NCBI GenBank assembly: GCA_965219175.1
Contig: CBDCNI010000001.1
Location: 62,001 to 126,000 of the forward strand
Source of the DNA: JBBPZK01 sp965219175
Lineage (GTDB): Bacteria; Actinomycetota; Rubrobacteria; Rubrobacterales; Rubrobacteraceae
Direction of reading: 5' to 3'
DNA: 64,000 nt
The stretch's first letter is position 1. Every line of letters starts with the position of its first letter. Of the stretch, positions 24,378 to 33,861 are shown one piece after another. A program made the position numbers and the translations under genes. A model generated the notes under the pieces. That model was given only the letters and a program-made list of their open reading frames with translations, was not told the origin of the DNA and ran no database searches.

Positions 24378-27044
24378 CTAGGACACGGGTACCTTCGTGC
24401 TAAAGGTCAACTCTTCGCCGGAGCGGTCGACCGTGACGGTGTCGCCGGGGTCGAACTCGCCGCCGATGATGCGGCTGGAGAGCGGGTTCTCGATGTAGCG
24501 CCGGATGGACCGCGCGAGCGGTCGGGCGCCGAACTTGGGATCGTAACCCTCCTCGGCGATGAACTCCTTCGCAGCCTGGGTGACCTCGACGGAGACCTTC
24601 TGGCTTTCGAGGTGCTTGTTGAGACGGGCGAGCATGATGCTCACTATCTCCAGCACGTTTTCCCGGCTGAGGGGCTGGAAGACGATGATCTCATCTACCC
24701 TGTTCAAGAACTCCGGCCTGAAGGCCCGCTCCAGGGCGTCCGTCGCCCGGCGCGAGGTCTCCTTGAAGTCCACCCCGTCGCGCGCCGTGAAGCCGAACTG
24801 CTTCTCGCTAACCAGGTGCTGGCTGCCGACGTTGGAGGTCATGATGATGACCGTGTTCTCGAAGTTGACCGTCCGACCCTGGGCGTCCGTGAGGCGTCCG
24901 TCGTCGAGTACCTGGAGCAGTGTATTGAACACGTCCGGGTGGGCTTTCTCGATCTCATCGAACAACACCACGCTGTACGGGCGGCGCCTGACCTGCTCGG
25001 TGAGCTGGCCCGCCTCGTCGTAGCCGACGTAGCCCGGAGGCGCGCCGACCAGACGGCTCACGGTATGACGCTCCTGGAACTCGCTCATGTCTATACGGAT
25101 CATGGCGTCTTCCTCACCGAAGAGGTACTCGGCGAGCGTGCGCGCGAGTTCCGTCTTCCCGACGCCCGTAGGCCCGAGGAAGATGAAGCTCCCGACAGGA
25201 CGCTTCGGGTCCTTGATACCGGCCCTGGCGCGCCGGACCGACTCGGCGACGGCCGTGACCGCCTGCTCTTGCCCGATCACGCGCTCGTGCAACACCGCTT
25301 CCAGGTTGAGAAGCCTCTCGGCCTCCTCCTGGACAATGTTGGTCGCGGGCACGCCGGTCCACTCTTCGAGGATGCGGGCGATGTCCTCCCGCCCGACCTC
25401 GGGGGCGTTGGTCTCACGGTTCCCGTTCCAACCCTCCTGGTGCTCATCGAGCTCTATCTTGAGCTGCTCGATTCGCTGCTTGAAACCAGCGGCCTTCTCG
25501 TAGTCCTCGCCCCGGACAGAGTCTTCCTTCTCGCGCTCCAGACGCGCCAGCTCTTCTTCGATCCGCTTTACGTCCACCGGCGGCACCGTCGAGCGGAGTC
25601 TTACTTCAGCCGCCGCCTCATCCAGGAGGTCGATTGCCTTGTCCGGCAAGTAACGATCGGTTATGTAGCGATCACCGAGGTGGGCCGCCGCCTCAACCGC
25701 TTCATCCGAGACGCGCACGCGGTGGTGGGCCTCGTAGCGGTCGCGCAGACCGTAGAGGATCTGGACGGTCTCCTCGACGGTCGGTTCGTCGACCAGGACC
25801 GGCTGGAAACGTCGCTCAAGCGCCGGGTCCTTCTCGACGTGCTTGCGGTACTCGTCGAGCGTGGTAGCGCCGACGACCTGCAGCTCGCCGCGGGCGAGCG
25901 CGGGCTTGAGCATGTTGGAGGCGTTGACCGCACCATCCGCGCCGCCGGCCCCGACGATCTGGTGAAGCTCGTCTATGAACAGGACGATGTCCTTTTCTTC
26001 CTGCTGAAGTTCCTTGATCATCTGCTGCATCCGCTCCTCGAAGTCTCCCCGGAAACGGGTGCCGGCCACCAAACCGCCCACATCGAGCGCCAGGACGCGC
26101 TTGCCCTTCAACGACTCCGGGATGTCCTCGGAGACTATACGCTGGGCGAGGCCCTCGGCCACGGCGGTCTTGCCGACGCCGGCCTCACCGATCAGAACGG
26201 GGTTGTTCTTGGTGCGCCTGCTGAGTATGCGCACTACGCGCGCTATCTCCTCTGCACGTCCGATCACCGGGTCGAGCTCGCCGTTTCGTGCCATCTCGGT
26301 GAGGTCGCGGCTCACCTGATCCAGGACCGGAGTCCGGCTATCGCCCTGAGGTCCACCGGGCGCGCCGGGTCCACCGGCAGCCGCACCGGGCATACCGGCT
26401 CCCGCTCCCATCTGAGAGCCACCGCGCTGCTGCATGAGACGCAGTATCTCACGCCTCAGCGCCTCGCCGTCTCCGGCCCCGTGCTGTTGCAATATCCTGT
26501 ACGCGTTTCCGTCGCCCTCGCCGAGCAACCCGAGGAGCAAATGCTCGCTCCCGACCTGCCCCGCGCCCATCTGACGCGCGGCGGTGAAAGAAAGTTGCAA
26601 GGCTCGCTTGGCGCTCGGGGTGAACGTGTAGACCTCGTCACCCGGCTCTCCCCGGAATTCCCGGAACCTGGCGCGCATTCCCTCTACATCCGCCCCGGCC
26701 CGCTGCAGAGCCTCGGTCGCCACGTTCTCACCGGTAACTATGCCGGACAAAAGGTGGTCGGTGCCGATAGCCGTTGTCCGGGTCGTCCCGGCCGAAGCTT
26801 CGCGGGCACGCATCACGGCGCCCTGAGCTTCACTCGCGAGCGCGTCGAAGAGGCTTCCCGGTCCCTGATCCTGCTGCTGAATAAGGTTCTGCAACATCTC
26901 GAAAGGATTCGCCTCGCCCGAACCGCCGATCATACCGAGCTGCCGCGCGCACTGCGTGCAAAGATACGCCGTCGCCCGCTGCCCACCTTGATTCTGAAAG
27001 ACCTGCACACTAGCCGGTCTCACTCCACAATTCTCACAGATCAT
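24378..27044 (-). CDS. clpC: ClpC/ClpE-type ATP-dependent protease unfoldase with N-terminal zinc ribbon
   Basis: Product of 888 residues. Order: zinc ribbon with C3, C6, C29 and C32 (McsA/ClpE-like); Clp-N double repeat; first AAA+ module with GEAGVGKT; UVR-like coiled segment (EDYEKAAGFKQRIEQLK); second AAA+ module with GPTGVGKT; D2-small domain. SEKQFGFTARDG could be the ClpP-docking loop. It unfolds proteins for ClpP. The zinc ribbon is a ClpE feature, so ClpE is an alternative name. ATG 27044 has GGAGG ten bases upstream; the frame continues to 27443, antisense to the next gene and not protein-like. No CtsR or HspR box was found upstream. Confidence 0.9.
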   Translation of the reverse strand: MICENCGVRPASVQVFQNQGGQRATAYLCTQCARQLGMIGGSGEANPFEMLQNLIQQQDQGPGSLFDALASEAQGAVMRAREASAGTTRTTAIGTDHLLSGIVTGENVATEALQRAGADVEGMRARFREFRGEPGDEVYTFTPSAKRALQLSFTAARQMGAGQVGSEHLLLGLLGEGDGNAYRILQQHGAGDGEALRREILRLMQQRGGSQMGAGAGMPGAAAGGPGAPGGPQGDSRTPVLDQVSRDLTEMARNGELDPVIGRAEEIARVVRILSRRTKNNPVLIGEAGVGKTAVAEGLAQRIVSEDIPESLKGKRVLALDVGGLVAGTRFRGDFEERMQQMIKELQQEEKDIVLFIDELHQIVGAGGADGAVNASNMLKPALARGELQVVGATTLDEYRKHVEKDPALERRFQPVLVDEPTVEETVQILYGLRDRYEAHHRVRVSDEAVEAAAHLGDRYITDRYLPDKAIDLLDEAAAEVRLRSTVPPVDVKRIEEELARLEREKEDSVRGEDYEKAAGFKQRIEQLKIELDEHQEGWNGNRETNAPEVGREDIARILEEWTGVPATNIVQEEAERLLNLEAVLHERVIGQEQAVTAVAESVRRARAGIKDPKRPVGSFIFLGPTGVGKTELARTLAEYLFGEEDAMIRIDMSEFQERHTVSRLVGAPPGYVGYDEAGQLTEQVRRRPYSVVLFDEIEKAHPDVFNTLLQVLDDGRLTDAQGRTVNFENTVIIMTSNVGSQHLVSEKQFGFTARDGVDFKETSRRATDALERAFRPEFLNRVDEIIVFQPLSRENVLEIVSIMLARLNKHLESQKVSVEVTQAAKEFIAEEGYDPKFGARPLARSIRRYIENPLSSRIIGGEFDPGDTVTVDRSGEELTFSTKVPVS

Positions 27045-27213
27045 AAGTCTCGAACCTCCATCGATATAAAAATGAGATCTAAGTCTATCACGCTCATATT
27101 TTATTACCTCTTCACCGTAGATCAAGTAGTGTGGAGATAGGACGTTGTGTGGTAAGTAAAGTGTTTCACCCCATAATTTGTAGGATCGTACCCGAAAGAG
27201 GAGGTAGCAGCGC

Positions 27214-27873
27214 GTGGAAGCGAGGAACCTGGTAGGTATGGAGGCTCGGACGGCGAGCGGTGAGGAGCTCGGTCGCATCTCCGACGTGCTGACGGATGAG
27301 GACAGCGGCGAGGTAACGCACGTGGTCGTGGAGCGTGAGGACGAGCGGTTCGAGGTGCCGGTCGCGGCGCTCTCCTTCGACGAGGAGGCTGATTTCGCGA
27401 CCTTCCACGCCGACTGCTCCGACGAGGAGCCCGGAGACCACACCGAAGATCGTCTGGACGAGAGTAACTACGCGCCCCTTGAGTCCGGTGAGGAAGACTA
27501 CAGGCACGAGGGCCAGTTCACGACCGAGCCCGAAAGTCCGGAGGAGGCGCAGGCCCCGGAGGATCTGGTGCGCGAGGACTGGGAAGACGAGACCTACACC
27601 CCCGACTCCGGCTACCCACGCAACGACGCTTACATAGACCCGGATACCGGCGAGGAAGAAACCGACCCCTTGATGAAGGACAGCGAGAGCGTCGAGGACG
27701 ACGTCGGCGATCTCCTGGACGGCACGGAACTGCGGGTCCGCTCCGTGAAGGACGGCATCGTAGAGTTGACAGGCGTCGCCCAGAGACAAGAAGACCTGAC
27801 AGAGTCGGTCGAGGAGCTTATGGGCCTCGATGGTGTCCTGGAGGTAGATACCACTGATGTCAGCGTGGGGTAG
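27214..27873 (+). CDS. PRC-barrel protein with acidic linker and BON-like C terminus
   Basis: Product of 219 residues from GTG 27214. The N-terminal PRC-barrel (LVGMEARTASGEELGRISDVLTDEDSGEVTHVVVE) is followed by a strongly acidic linker (residues about 60-150, many D/E). The tail (LRVRSVKDGIVELTGVAQRQEDLTESVEELMGLDGVLEVDTT) resembles a BON domain. Acidic, stress-associated PRC/BON proteins are common in actinobacteria; function unknown. It is divergent from the unfoldase gene across a 169-base gap. Confidence 0.8.
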   Translation: MEARNLVGMEARTASGEELGRISDVLTDEDSGEVTHVVVEREDERFEVPVAALSFDEEADFATFHADCSDEEPGDHTEDRLDESNYAPLESGEEDYRHEGQFTTEPESPEEAQAPEDLVREDWEDETYTPDSGYPRNDAYIDPDTGEEETDPLMKDSESVEDDVGDLLDGTELRVRSVKDGIVELTGVAQRQEDLTESVEELMGLDGVLEVDTTDVSVG

Positions 27874-27900
27874 ATAGCAAGCATTTCAGCTAGTCAGCCG

Positions 27901-28016
27901 GTCAGCTTGTCAGCTTTCTTTTGGGCAAGATGGAGCCCGGTCCGTGGAGCGAATCTTCTCCAGCTTGTGATGAGGCTTCCGCCCGGAGCTACGGCTCACG
28001 TTGCTGACAAGCTGAC
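27901..28016. repeat. 116-base element bounded by 14-base inverted repeats
   Basis: GTCAGCTTGTCAGC (27901-27914) and GCTGACAAGCTGAC (28003-28016) are perfect inverted arms around 88 bases, placed between two convergent genes. Similar GTCAGC/GCTGA words occur near 10.34 kb. It may be a terminator or a small repetitive element. No ORF or target duplication was found. Confidence 0.5.
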
Positions 28017-28019
28017 TCG

Positions 28020-28415
28020 CTAACCAGCGGGGTGGCGGACGACGGTCCTTATCTTCAGTCCGCCACGCACCTGCTGGGTCAGGTCTACTGTCATCTCCAC
28101 CGGGTCGGACGCTCCCGCCAAGTCTTTCAGGAGCGTGGCGGCCAGGTCCTCGGCGAAGATCCCTCGCTCCCTAAAACTCCACAAATAGAGCTTCAAAGCC
28201 TTCGACTCAAGCAGTTGCTCCCCCGGACGGTAACCTAGCTTCAATTCGTAAAAGTCCGGCTGCCCCGTCACCGGACAGAGCGCCGTAAGTTCTTCTGTGG
28301 AGAACTCCACGACCGCGTCCGTGCCGCCGTGGTTCCAGGGAACCGTGTCGATCCGTGCGGCCTCTATCGGTCCCTGCGTCTCGCGTCCCAGCACCTGCTT
28401 GTCTCTTTGTTGCAT
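28020..28415 (-). CDS. queF: preQ1 synthase, NADPH-dependent 7-cyano-7-deazaguanine reductase
   Basis: Product of 131 residues, the short unimodular (YkvM-like) form. The catalytic Cys is in ELTALCPVTGQPDF, with the downstream Asp; the NADPH motif is ESKALKLYLWSFRERG. The enzyme reduces preQ0 to preQ1 in queuosine tRNA modification. ATG 28415 is preferred to GTG 28418 by Shine-Dalgarno spacing. No queC, queD or queE is nearby. Confidence 0.95.
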   Translation of the reverse strand: MQQRDKQVLGRETQGPIEAARIDTVPWNHGGTDAVVEFSTEELTALCPVTGQPDFYELKLGYRPGEQLLESKALKLYLWSFRERGIFAEDLAATLLKDLAGASDPVEMTVDLTQQVRGGLKIRTVVRHPAG

Positions 28416-28446
28416 CACACCTACTCGTTCGTTCCTCGAAACTTAC

Positions 28447-29250
28447 TCAGTCTACCTTCTGGCCGTCCACCTCGGTCTCGACGCCTTCTCCGAAGAAACA
28501 GATGGTACCGGGCAGCTTCTCGGATTCCGGGAGAGGTTCCGGGTAGCTCCAGGCCGCGTCTTCCGCCAGGGCATCGCCGGTCTGTACCGAGAAGTAGGAG
28601 GCTATTCCTTTGTACGGGCACTCGGTTTTCGTGTCGGACTCGACCAGCATCTCGGTGTGGACATCCTCTTCGGGGATATAGTAGCGCGTGGGTAGGCTGG
28701 TCTCGAAGACGAGCTTCGGGCGTTCGGTCTCAGCGACTACTTCACCGTTCACGGTTACTTTGACGCTCCTGGAGCTATTCAGCACGTCCACCCGATGGTA
28801 GGGGTCGTGCGGGTGGGCGAAGACCTCTTCGTCCTCCTCCATCCAGGCATCCATCGCGTCCCAGTAGAAGGCGACGTAGCCGGCGAGCGGCGGGGAGGAT
28901 TCCAGCGGCTCCGGGTAGCCCCACACCGCGTTCTCGGCGGTGCGATCCCCGACCTTTACGGACCAGTAAGAGGCGTCGCCCTTGAAGGGGCAGTTGGTCT
29001 TGTGATCGGTCTCTTGGAGGAGGTCCATGCGGACGTCTTCTTCGGGGAAGTAGTAGGTGGGCAGGAGTCCGGTCTCGTGCAGGCGTTTCACGGCGCGGCT
29101 GTCGGCCACGGTCTCGCCACCAAACGTCGCCCGCACGCGCTTGGGACAGTCCTCGAAGTACAGGGTGTGAGCCTGGAGGACCCCGGTATCGAAGTTGAAC
29201 GTACCGCTACTATTGCGGCCAAAAGGTGCGTCTCCCATCATCAGCGCCAT
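28447..29250 (-). CDS. tandem DUF427 protein
   Basis: Product of 267 residues with two DUF427 copies: residues about 35-125 (FGGETVADSRAVKRLHETGLLPTYYFPEEDV...NCPFKGDASYWSV) and about 155-250 (VNGEVVAETERPKLVFETSLPTRYYIPEEDV...ECPYKGIASYFSV). The CPxKGxAxYxSV motif is the family mark. Cytosolic, biochemical role unknown. GGGAG precedes ATG 29250. Confidence 0.9.
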   Translation of the reverse strand: MALMMGDAPFGRNSSGTFNFDTGVLQAHTLYFEDCPKRVRATFGGETVADSRAVKRLHETGLLPTYYFPEEDVRMDLLQETDHKTNCPFKGDASYWSVKVGDRTAENAVWGYPEPLESSPPLAGYVAFYWDAMDAWMEEDEEVFAHPHDPYHRVDVLNSSRSVKVTVNGEVVAETERPKLVFETSLPTRYYIPEEDVHTEMLVESDTKTECPYKGIASYFSVQTGDALAEDAAWSYPEPLPESEKLPGTICFFGEGVETEVDGQKVD

Positions 29251-29354
29251 CTTTCGCGCTCCCTTCGTCTGTGGATTGTGTTTCGGTGTTACCTCCTTGT
29301 TATAGCAGGGGTCGGGCTGTCGCGAGCGTCTCCGGCTATGAGTCGGGAACGGTA

Positions 29355-30323
29355 TCAGTCGGCGAAGCGGGCGGCGACTTCCCTGCCGAAGCGCCTGACG
29401 GGTTCCTGATCGTAGGCGACGCGCGGCAGGTAGACGATGAAGTACTCTACTCCGGCGTCTACCATCGGTTGGAGGCGCGAGGAGATCTCATCGGCCGTTC
29501 CGACCATGAACTGCTTGCTGTACTCTTCGTAGCTCTGGCTGCCGCGGGCTTCTGTAGTTGCCTCCTCGGGGTCTTCGCCCTCTTCCAGGAGATAGACGTT
29601 GACGGAGGTGGAGCGTGTGATCTCCTCGTAGTCCCTGCCCAGATCCTCGCAGTGGCCGCGCAGCACGTCGAACTTGTGCTTGAGCGTCTCGACATCGCCC
29701 CCGACGTTGCAGGCGTCCCCCCAGCGGGCCACTAGCTTGAGGGTGACCTTCTCTCCGCCGCCCCCGATCCAGAGCGGAGGATGTGGTTTCTGGACGCCCT
29801 TTGGTTCGTTGATCGGCTTGTCCAGCTTGTAGAACTCGCCGTCGAAGGTGACGCCGTCTTCGGTCCACATGCGGTGGATGATCTCGCAAGACTCTTTGAA
29901 GGCCCGCATCCTCTCGGGGATCTCGGGGAAGCCGTAACCATAGGCCCGCCACTCATCCTCGTACCAGCCCGCGCCGAGCCCGCACAGCAAGCGCCCGCGA
30001 CTCATCACGTCGACCGTCGAGGCGATTTTGGCGAGGAGGGCCGGGTTACGGTAGCCGTTGCAGGTGACCATCTGGCCGATCTTGATGGTCTCGGTATCGC
30101 GGGAGAGGCCGGCCGTCGCCGTCCAGCACTCGAAGACCGTGTTCATGGTCGGCTCCGGGACGGTGTGGAAGTGGTCGTAGAGCCAGACCGAGTCGTAGGC
30201 GCCGCTCTCCTCGGCGACCTTCGCAACACGGGTCATCGCCTCGTACTGCTCCACCGGGTCCTCTATCTCGACCAGATCCATCCGCCAACCCTGCGGAACA
30301 AAAACCCCGAACTTCACCGCCAC
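29355..30323 (-). CDS. LLM-class F420-dependent oxidoreductase
   Basis: Product of 322 residues. Luciferase-like TIM-barrel landmarks: KFGVFVPQGW, YDSVWLYDHFHT, IKIGQMVTCNGYRNPALLAKIASTVDVMSRGRLLCGLGAGWYEDEWRAYGY, PPLWIGGGGEKVTLKLVARWGDACN. This follows TIGR03560-like F420 enzymes; the substrate is unknown. GGAGG precedes GTG 30323. Confidence 0.9.
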   Translation of the reverse strand: MAVKFGVFVPQGWRMDLVEIEDPVEQYEAMTRVAKVAEESGAYDSVWLYDHFHTVPEPTMNTVFECWTATAGLSRDTETIKIGQMVTCNGYRNPALLAKIASTVDVMSRGRLLCGLGAGWYEDEWRAYGYGFPEIPERMRAFKESCEIIHRMWTEDGVTFDGEFYKLDKPINEPKGVQKPHPPLWIGGGGEKVTLKLVARWGDACNVGGDVETLKHKFDVLRGHCEDLGRDYEEITRSTSVNVYLLEEGEDPEEATTEARGSQSYEEYSKQFMVGTADEISSRLQPMVDAGVEYFIVYLPRVAYDQEPVRRFGREVAARFAD

Positions 30324-30408
30324 GCCGAACCTCCCCGTCAGACCGAATACAAGATAAGCATAGCGACCTTGCGGCTATTATGCCAGTCCTATCGAGCCGG
30401 TCCTGTCG

Positions 30409-32016
30409 TTATTGGGCCAGGGCGCAGCCGTCCTTGCGAGGGTCGCTGCCGCAGGCCCGGACACCATTCTCAAGGATGCGGATGAGTTGGGCTCCTCCGG
30501 TTGGGATCACGTAATCCTCCCCCACCTCGACCTCGTGACCAAGCTGCCGCAGCTTCTCGACTTCCTCTTCCGGGACGCGCCCCTCGACGAGAAGAGTGCC
30601 ATCGTCGTGGAAGTGGCGTGGATAGTCAACGGCTTCCTGGGCGCTCATGCCGTAGTCTATGAGGTTGATGAGGAGTTGGGCGTGCCCCTGGGGCTGCATC
30701 GGACCTCCCATCACCCCGAATGCGGCCCACAAGTCACCAGAAGCGGCATTCGTAGCGAGGCCGGGGATGATCGTGTGCAGAGGACGCTTGCCGGGTTCGA
30801 GGGCGTTCGGGTGGCCTTCTATAAGCTGGAAGGAGTTGCCCCGGTTCTGGAGGCACACGCCGGTACCATCGGCGACGACGCCGCTACCGAAACCCATGTA
30901 CAGGCTGTTGATAAACGAGCATCCGTTGCCCTCCGCATCCACGGCGCAGAGGTAGGTCGTGTCGTCGCCGAGGGCGGGAGATACGGATGAGGCGGCGTGG
31001 GAAGAGGATATTTGCTCGCGCAGGGCGGCAGCATACTCTTTGGCGATCAACTCATCAGTCGGGACTTCCTCGAATTCCGGGTCGCCTACCTTCTCGTGGA
31101 GGTCACGGAAGGCAAGCTTCTTCGCCTCGACTTCGAGGTGGATGCGTTCCGCGCCGAGGGCGTCGAGGTCGGTGAAGTCGAAACCTTCGAGAATGTTTAG
31201 CATTTCGAGGGCTGCGACGCCCTGACCGGGCGGTGGGGTCTCATAAACCCGCACGCCCCGATAATCTGTGTGGATAGGCTCTACCCAACTCGTCTCGTGT
31301 TCCGCCAGGTCCTCCTCGGCCAGATATCCTCCGGCTTCCTGTGCGGCGGTCGCCATGCTCCGGGCTATCTTTCCGTTGTAGAAAGCGTCCGCCCCGTCGC
31401 TTGCCACGGCGGCTAAAGTATTCGCGAGGTCCGGCTGGCGGAAGACTTCTCCCGGTTCTGGGGCGTGGCCTTCGGGCAAAAAGCAGCGGGCGGCGGCTTC
31501 GTTTTTACTCAGCAGCTTCTCCGCGCTCTCCCAGTAGCGGGCGACGACCTCGGGGACGGGGTAGCCGTCGGCGGCGAAGGAACGTGCCGGTTCCAGGAGG
31601 TCCGCGAGCGGCAGGCGTCCCAAAGAGGCGGCCGCATCTTCCCAGAGCCTGACAGCGCCGGGAACGGTGACGGTCTGGCCGCCGCGTTCGGGCATCTCCT
31701 CCATGCCTCGGTCGCGCATCTTCTCGATGGTTGCGCTTTTTGGGGCGCGACCGGAGCCGTTGGCGCCGATCACCCGTCCTGTATCCGCCTCGTAGAACAG
31801 GAGGAAGGCATCACCGCCCATGCCCGTGGACATCGGGGAGAGGACGGCCATGGCGGCGGCCATCGCGACGCAGGCGTCGGCGGCTGTACCGCCGGCTTCC
31901 AGCATCTTTATACCGGCCAGGGCAGCCTGGGGATGCTCACAGGCGACCGCTCCCTTCGTCCCGAAGACAGTAGAGCGTCCGCCGGGATCCGGCCTCCGCG
32001 CGTTGCTTTGTTTCAA
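30409..32016 (-). CDS. ggt: gamma-glutamyltransferase
   Basis: Product of 535 residues starting at TTG 32016 with GGGAGGG upstream. The N-terminal chain (GAVACEHPQAALAGIKMLEAGGTAADACVAMAAAMAVLSPMSTGMGGDAF) and the autoprocessing site DDTTYLCAVDAEGNGCSF with nucleophilic Thr are typical. No signal peptide is seen, so it is probably the cytosolic branch that acts on glutathione, cephalosporin or mycothiol-like gamma-glutamyl compounds. Confidence 0.9.
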   Translation of the reverse strand: MKQSNARRPDPGGRSTVFGTKGAVACEHPQAALAGIKMLEAGGTAADACVAMAAAMAVLSPMSTGMGGDAFLLFYEADTGRVIGANGSGRAPKSATIEKMRDRGMEEMPERGGQTVTVPGAVRLWEDAAASLGRLPLADLLEPARSFAADGYPVPEVVARYWESAEKLLSKNEAAARCFLPEGHAPEPGEVFRQPDLANTLAAVASDGADAFYNGKIARSMATAAQEAGGYLAEEDLAEHETSWVEPIHTDYRGVRVYETPPPGQGVAALEMLNILEGFDFTDLDALGAERIHLEVEAKKLAFRDLHEKVGDPEFEEVPTDELIAKEYAAALREQISSSHAASSVSPALGDDTTYLCAVDAEGNGCSFINSLYMGFGSGVVADGTGVCLQNRGNSFQLIEGHPNALEPGKRPLHTIIPGLATNAASGDLWAAFGVMGGPMQPQGHAQLLINLIDYGMSAQEAVDYPRHFHDDGTLLVEGRVPEEEVEKLRQLGHEVEVGEDYVIPTGGAQLIRILENGVRACGSDPRKDGCALAQ

Positions 32017-32114
32017 GTGTTTGCCCTCCCGTTCCGGTTCGTGAGACCTCTATTACAGTTTATAGGTTCTCGAAGCGGATATAGTCGGACTCATAAGCTA
32101 GTAGGAGGTAAAAC

Positions 32115-32279
32115 GTGAGCGGCAGAGGAGTTTATATAGGCGGCACGCTGATCTCGATCGTGCTCTCCCTGGTTCTGTTCCTGCGGGGCAGGCGCAGCGA
32201 GGGTATCTTCGTCGGACTCTGGGCGCCGACCATCCTGAACCTGGGCCAGGCCCTGGTGGACATGTCGGAGGACGACTAG
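32115..32279 (+). CDS. small membrane protein (54 aa)
   Basis: GTG 32115 follows a strong AGGAGGT at 7-base spacing. The product opens with MSGRGVYIGGTLISIVLSLV, one transmembrane segment ended by LRGRRSEG, then an amphipathic segment (FVGLWAPTILNLGQALVDMSEDD). It is too short for ordinary ORF cut-offs but the ribosome site and composition support it. The stop shares the palindrome CTAG (32276-32279) with the stop of convergent mutL. Function unknown. Confidence 0.65.
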   Translation: MSGRGVYIGGTLISIVLSLVLFLRGRRSEGIFVGLWAPTILNLGQALVDMSEDD

Positions 32280-33811
32280 GCTCTACCGAACTCGCGGAGC
32301 ATTTCCGCAAGCTTCACGCGCTTTACGATCGGTCGGCCGTGCGGGCAGATTGCCTTGAACTCGCACGCCGACCAGTCTTTTAACAAGGCTTCCATCTCTC
32401 CTATCGAGAGGTTCTCCCCGAACTTCGTCGAACCTCGGCACGCCATAGCTTTCGCGAGGTCCTCTCCCCCGGCCAACGCCCCGAGAGCGGAGACCAGAGC
32501 CTCCCCGGCGTCAGTAACCGTCTCCGGCGTCGCGAGAACGCGAACAGTATCTTCCCCGAATGGCTCGACCTCGAAGCCGAGCGCCTCCAACTCCACCTCG
32601 AAGTTCCACACTTCCGGCGCCAGGTCTCCGGGCAGGTGGATAATTGCTGGACGAGGCAGAGGCCTGGCCGTGCCGCGCGGGTTCTCCGAGAGTCGTTCGT
32701 AGAGTATGCGTTCGTGGGCGCCGTGCTGGTCGAGGATCACCAATTCGTCCCCTTCCTGGGCCAAAACGCACCGTCCGGCGAACTGGCCTATCAGGGTAAG
32801 CTCCGGGCTCGGCTCCTCATCCGGCGAGGTTGAACCGTCTTCGTGTTCAGAGGAGAGGGCGGCACGTATGGCCCCAACAACCAGCGGATAAATCGAGCGT
32901 CCACCCCTCAGGCGAACGGCGCTCTTTGCCGGATGAACGTTCACGTCGACCTCACCGGGGCCGAGTTCCAACCGCAGGAAAGCGGCCGGATTTCGCCCTT
33001 TAGGCAGTAGGTCCGCGTAGGCTCTGGCAATCGCCGGCGCGAAAGAGTCGTGCTCCACGATCCTACCGTTCACCGCAACGTGCAGGTAACGGCGGGTCGG
33101 GAAGCTGACGGAAAGAGGGCTCACGAAACCCCAGACGGTCTCGTCTCCCAGGAGTATCAGGCTCCGCGCCAACGCCAGGCCGTGGACCTGGGAGATCCGC
33201 TCCCGCAAGTCAGCGGCCGCCGGGAGCGACAACACGCCGCGCCTGTCCACGCGCAAAAAGAACCCGACCTCCGGACGGCTCAGGGCGAGCGATGAAACCA
33301 CAGTAACGACGGCGTTGGTCTCCGACCTTTCCGTACCCAAGAAACCCCGCCGCACCGGCAAATTCAAGAACAAGTCCCGCACTTCGACCGTCGTGCCGGG
33401 AGGGTGAGAAGCGGCGCCGCTCTCGACCACTTCTCCGGCGAACACCCGGACGTGGGAGCCGCGATCCGCTCCAGGTTCGCAGGTCGTGAGTGCAAACGAA
33501 GAGACGGCTCCGATAGCGTGAAGAGCCTCGCCCCGGAAACCGAGAGAGGCTACGCTTGAGAGGTCGTCGGCGGTCTGTATCTTACTGGTAGCGTGCGCCT
33601 GAACCGCCCTCAGCGCATCCCCTCGCGACATCCCGGAGCCATCATCGCGCACCCGAATGAGCGAGACGCCGCCGCCCTCGATCTCGACTTCCACCCGCGA
33701 AGCCCCGGTATCCAGGGCGTTCTCGACCAACTCCTTCACCGCGGAGGCGGGGCGTTCGATCACCTCGCCGGCGGCGATCCTGTGCGCCACCTCCGGCGGC
33801 AGTACCCGCAC
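32276..33811 (-). CDS. mutL: DNA mismatch repair protein MutL
   Basis: Product of about 511 residues. GHKL ATPase at the N terminus: RIAAGEVIERPASAVKELVENALDTGA, DDGSGM, TSKI, SLGFRGEAL. The C-terminal domain has DQHGAHERILYE, the metal-binding endonuclease motif with Gly in place of Ala, and CPHGRP. Start GTG 33811 matches the family N terminus (MRVLPPEVAHRIAAG); TTG 33865 overlaps the VapC stop as TTGA and would couple translation, so it remains possible. It coordinates mismatch repair with MutS, encoded upstream in the same direction. Confidence 0.9.
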   Translation of the reverse strand: MRVLPPEVAHRIAAGEVIERPASAVKELVENALDTGASRVEVEIEGGGVSLIRVRDDGSGMSRGDALRAVQAHATSKIQTADDLSSVASLGFRGEALHAIGAVSSFALTTCEPGADRGSHVRVFAGEVVESGAASHPPGTTVEVRDLFLNLPVRRGFLGTERSETNAVVTVVSSLALSRPEVGFFLRVDRRGVLSLPAAADLRERISQVHGLALARSLILLGDETVWGFVSPLSVSFPTRRYLHVAVNGRIVEHDSFAPAIARAYADLLPKGRNPAAFLRLELGPGEVDVNVHPAKSAVRLRGGRSIYPLVVGAIRAALSSEHEDGSTSPDEEPSPELTLIGQFAGRCVLAQEGDELVILDQHGAHERILYERLSENPRGTARPLPRPAIIHLPGDLAPEVWNFEVELEALGFEVEPFGEDTVRVLATPETVTDAGEALVSALGALAGGEDLAKAMACRGSTKFGENLSIGEMEALLKDWSACEFKAICPHGRPIVKRVKLAEMLREFGRA

Positions 33812-33861
33812 CCGACCGCCGTACTCCGCAGCTTCCTCGGAGACGAATTGCGGGAAGAGCT

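Noticed and set aside
24612..27140. 842-residue plus-strand frame
   Set aside because: It is antisense to the clpC-like gene; composition (runs of R, L, D, H) and lack of motifs are typical of the complement of a GC-rich coding region.
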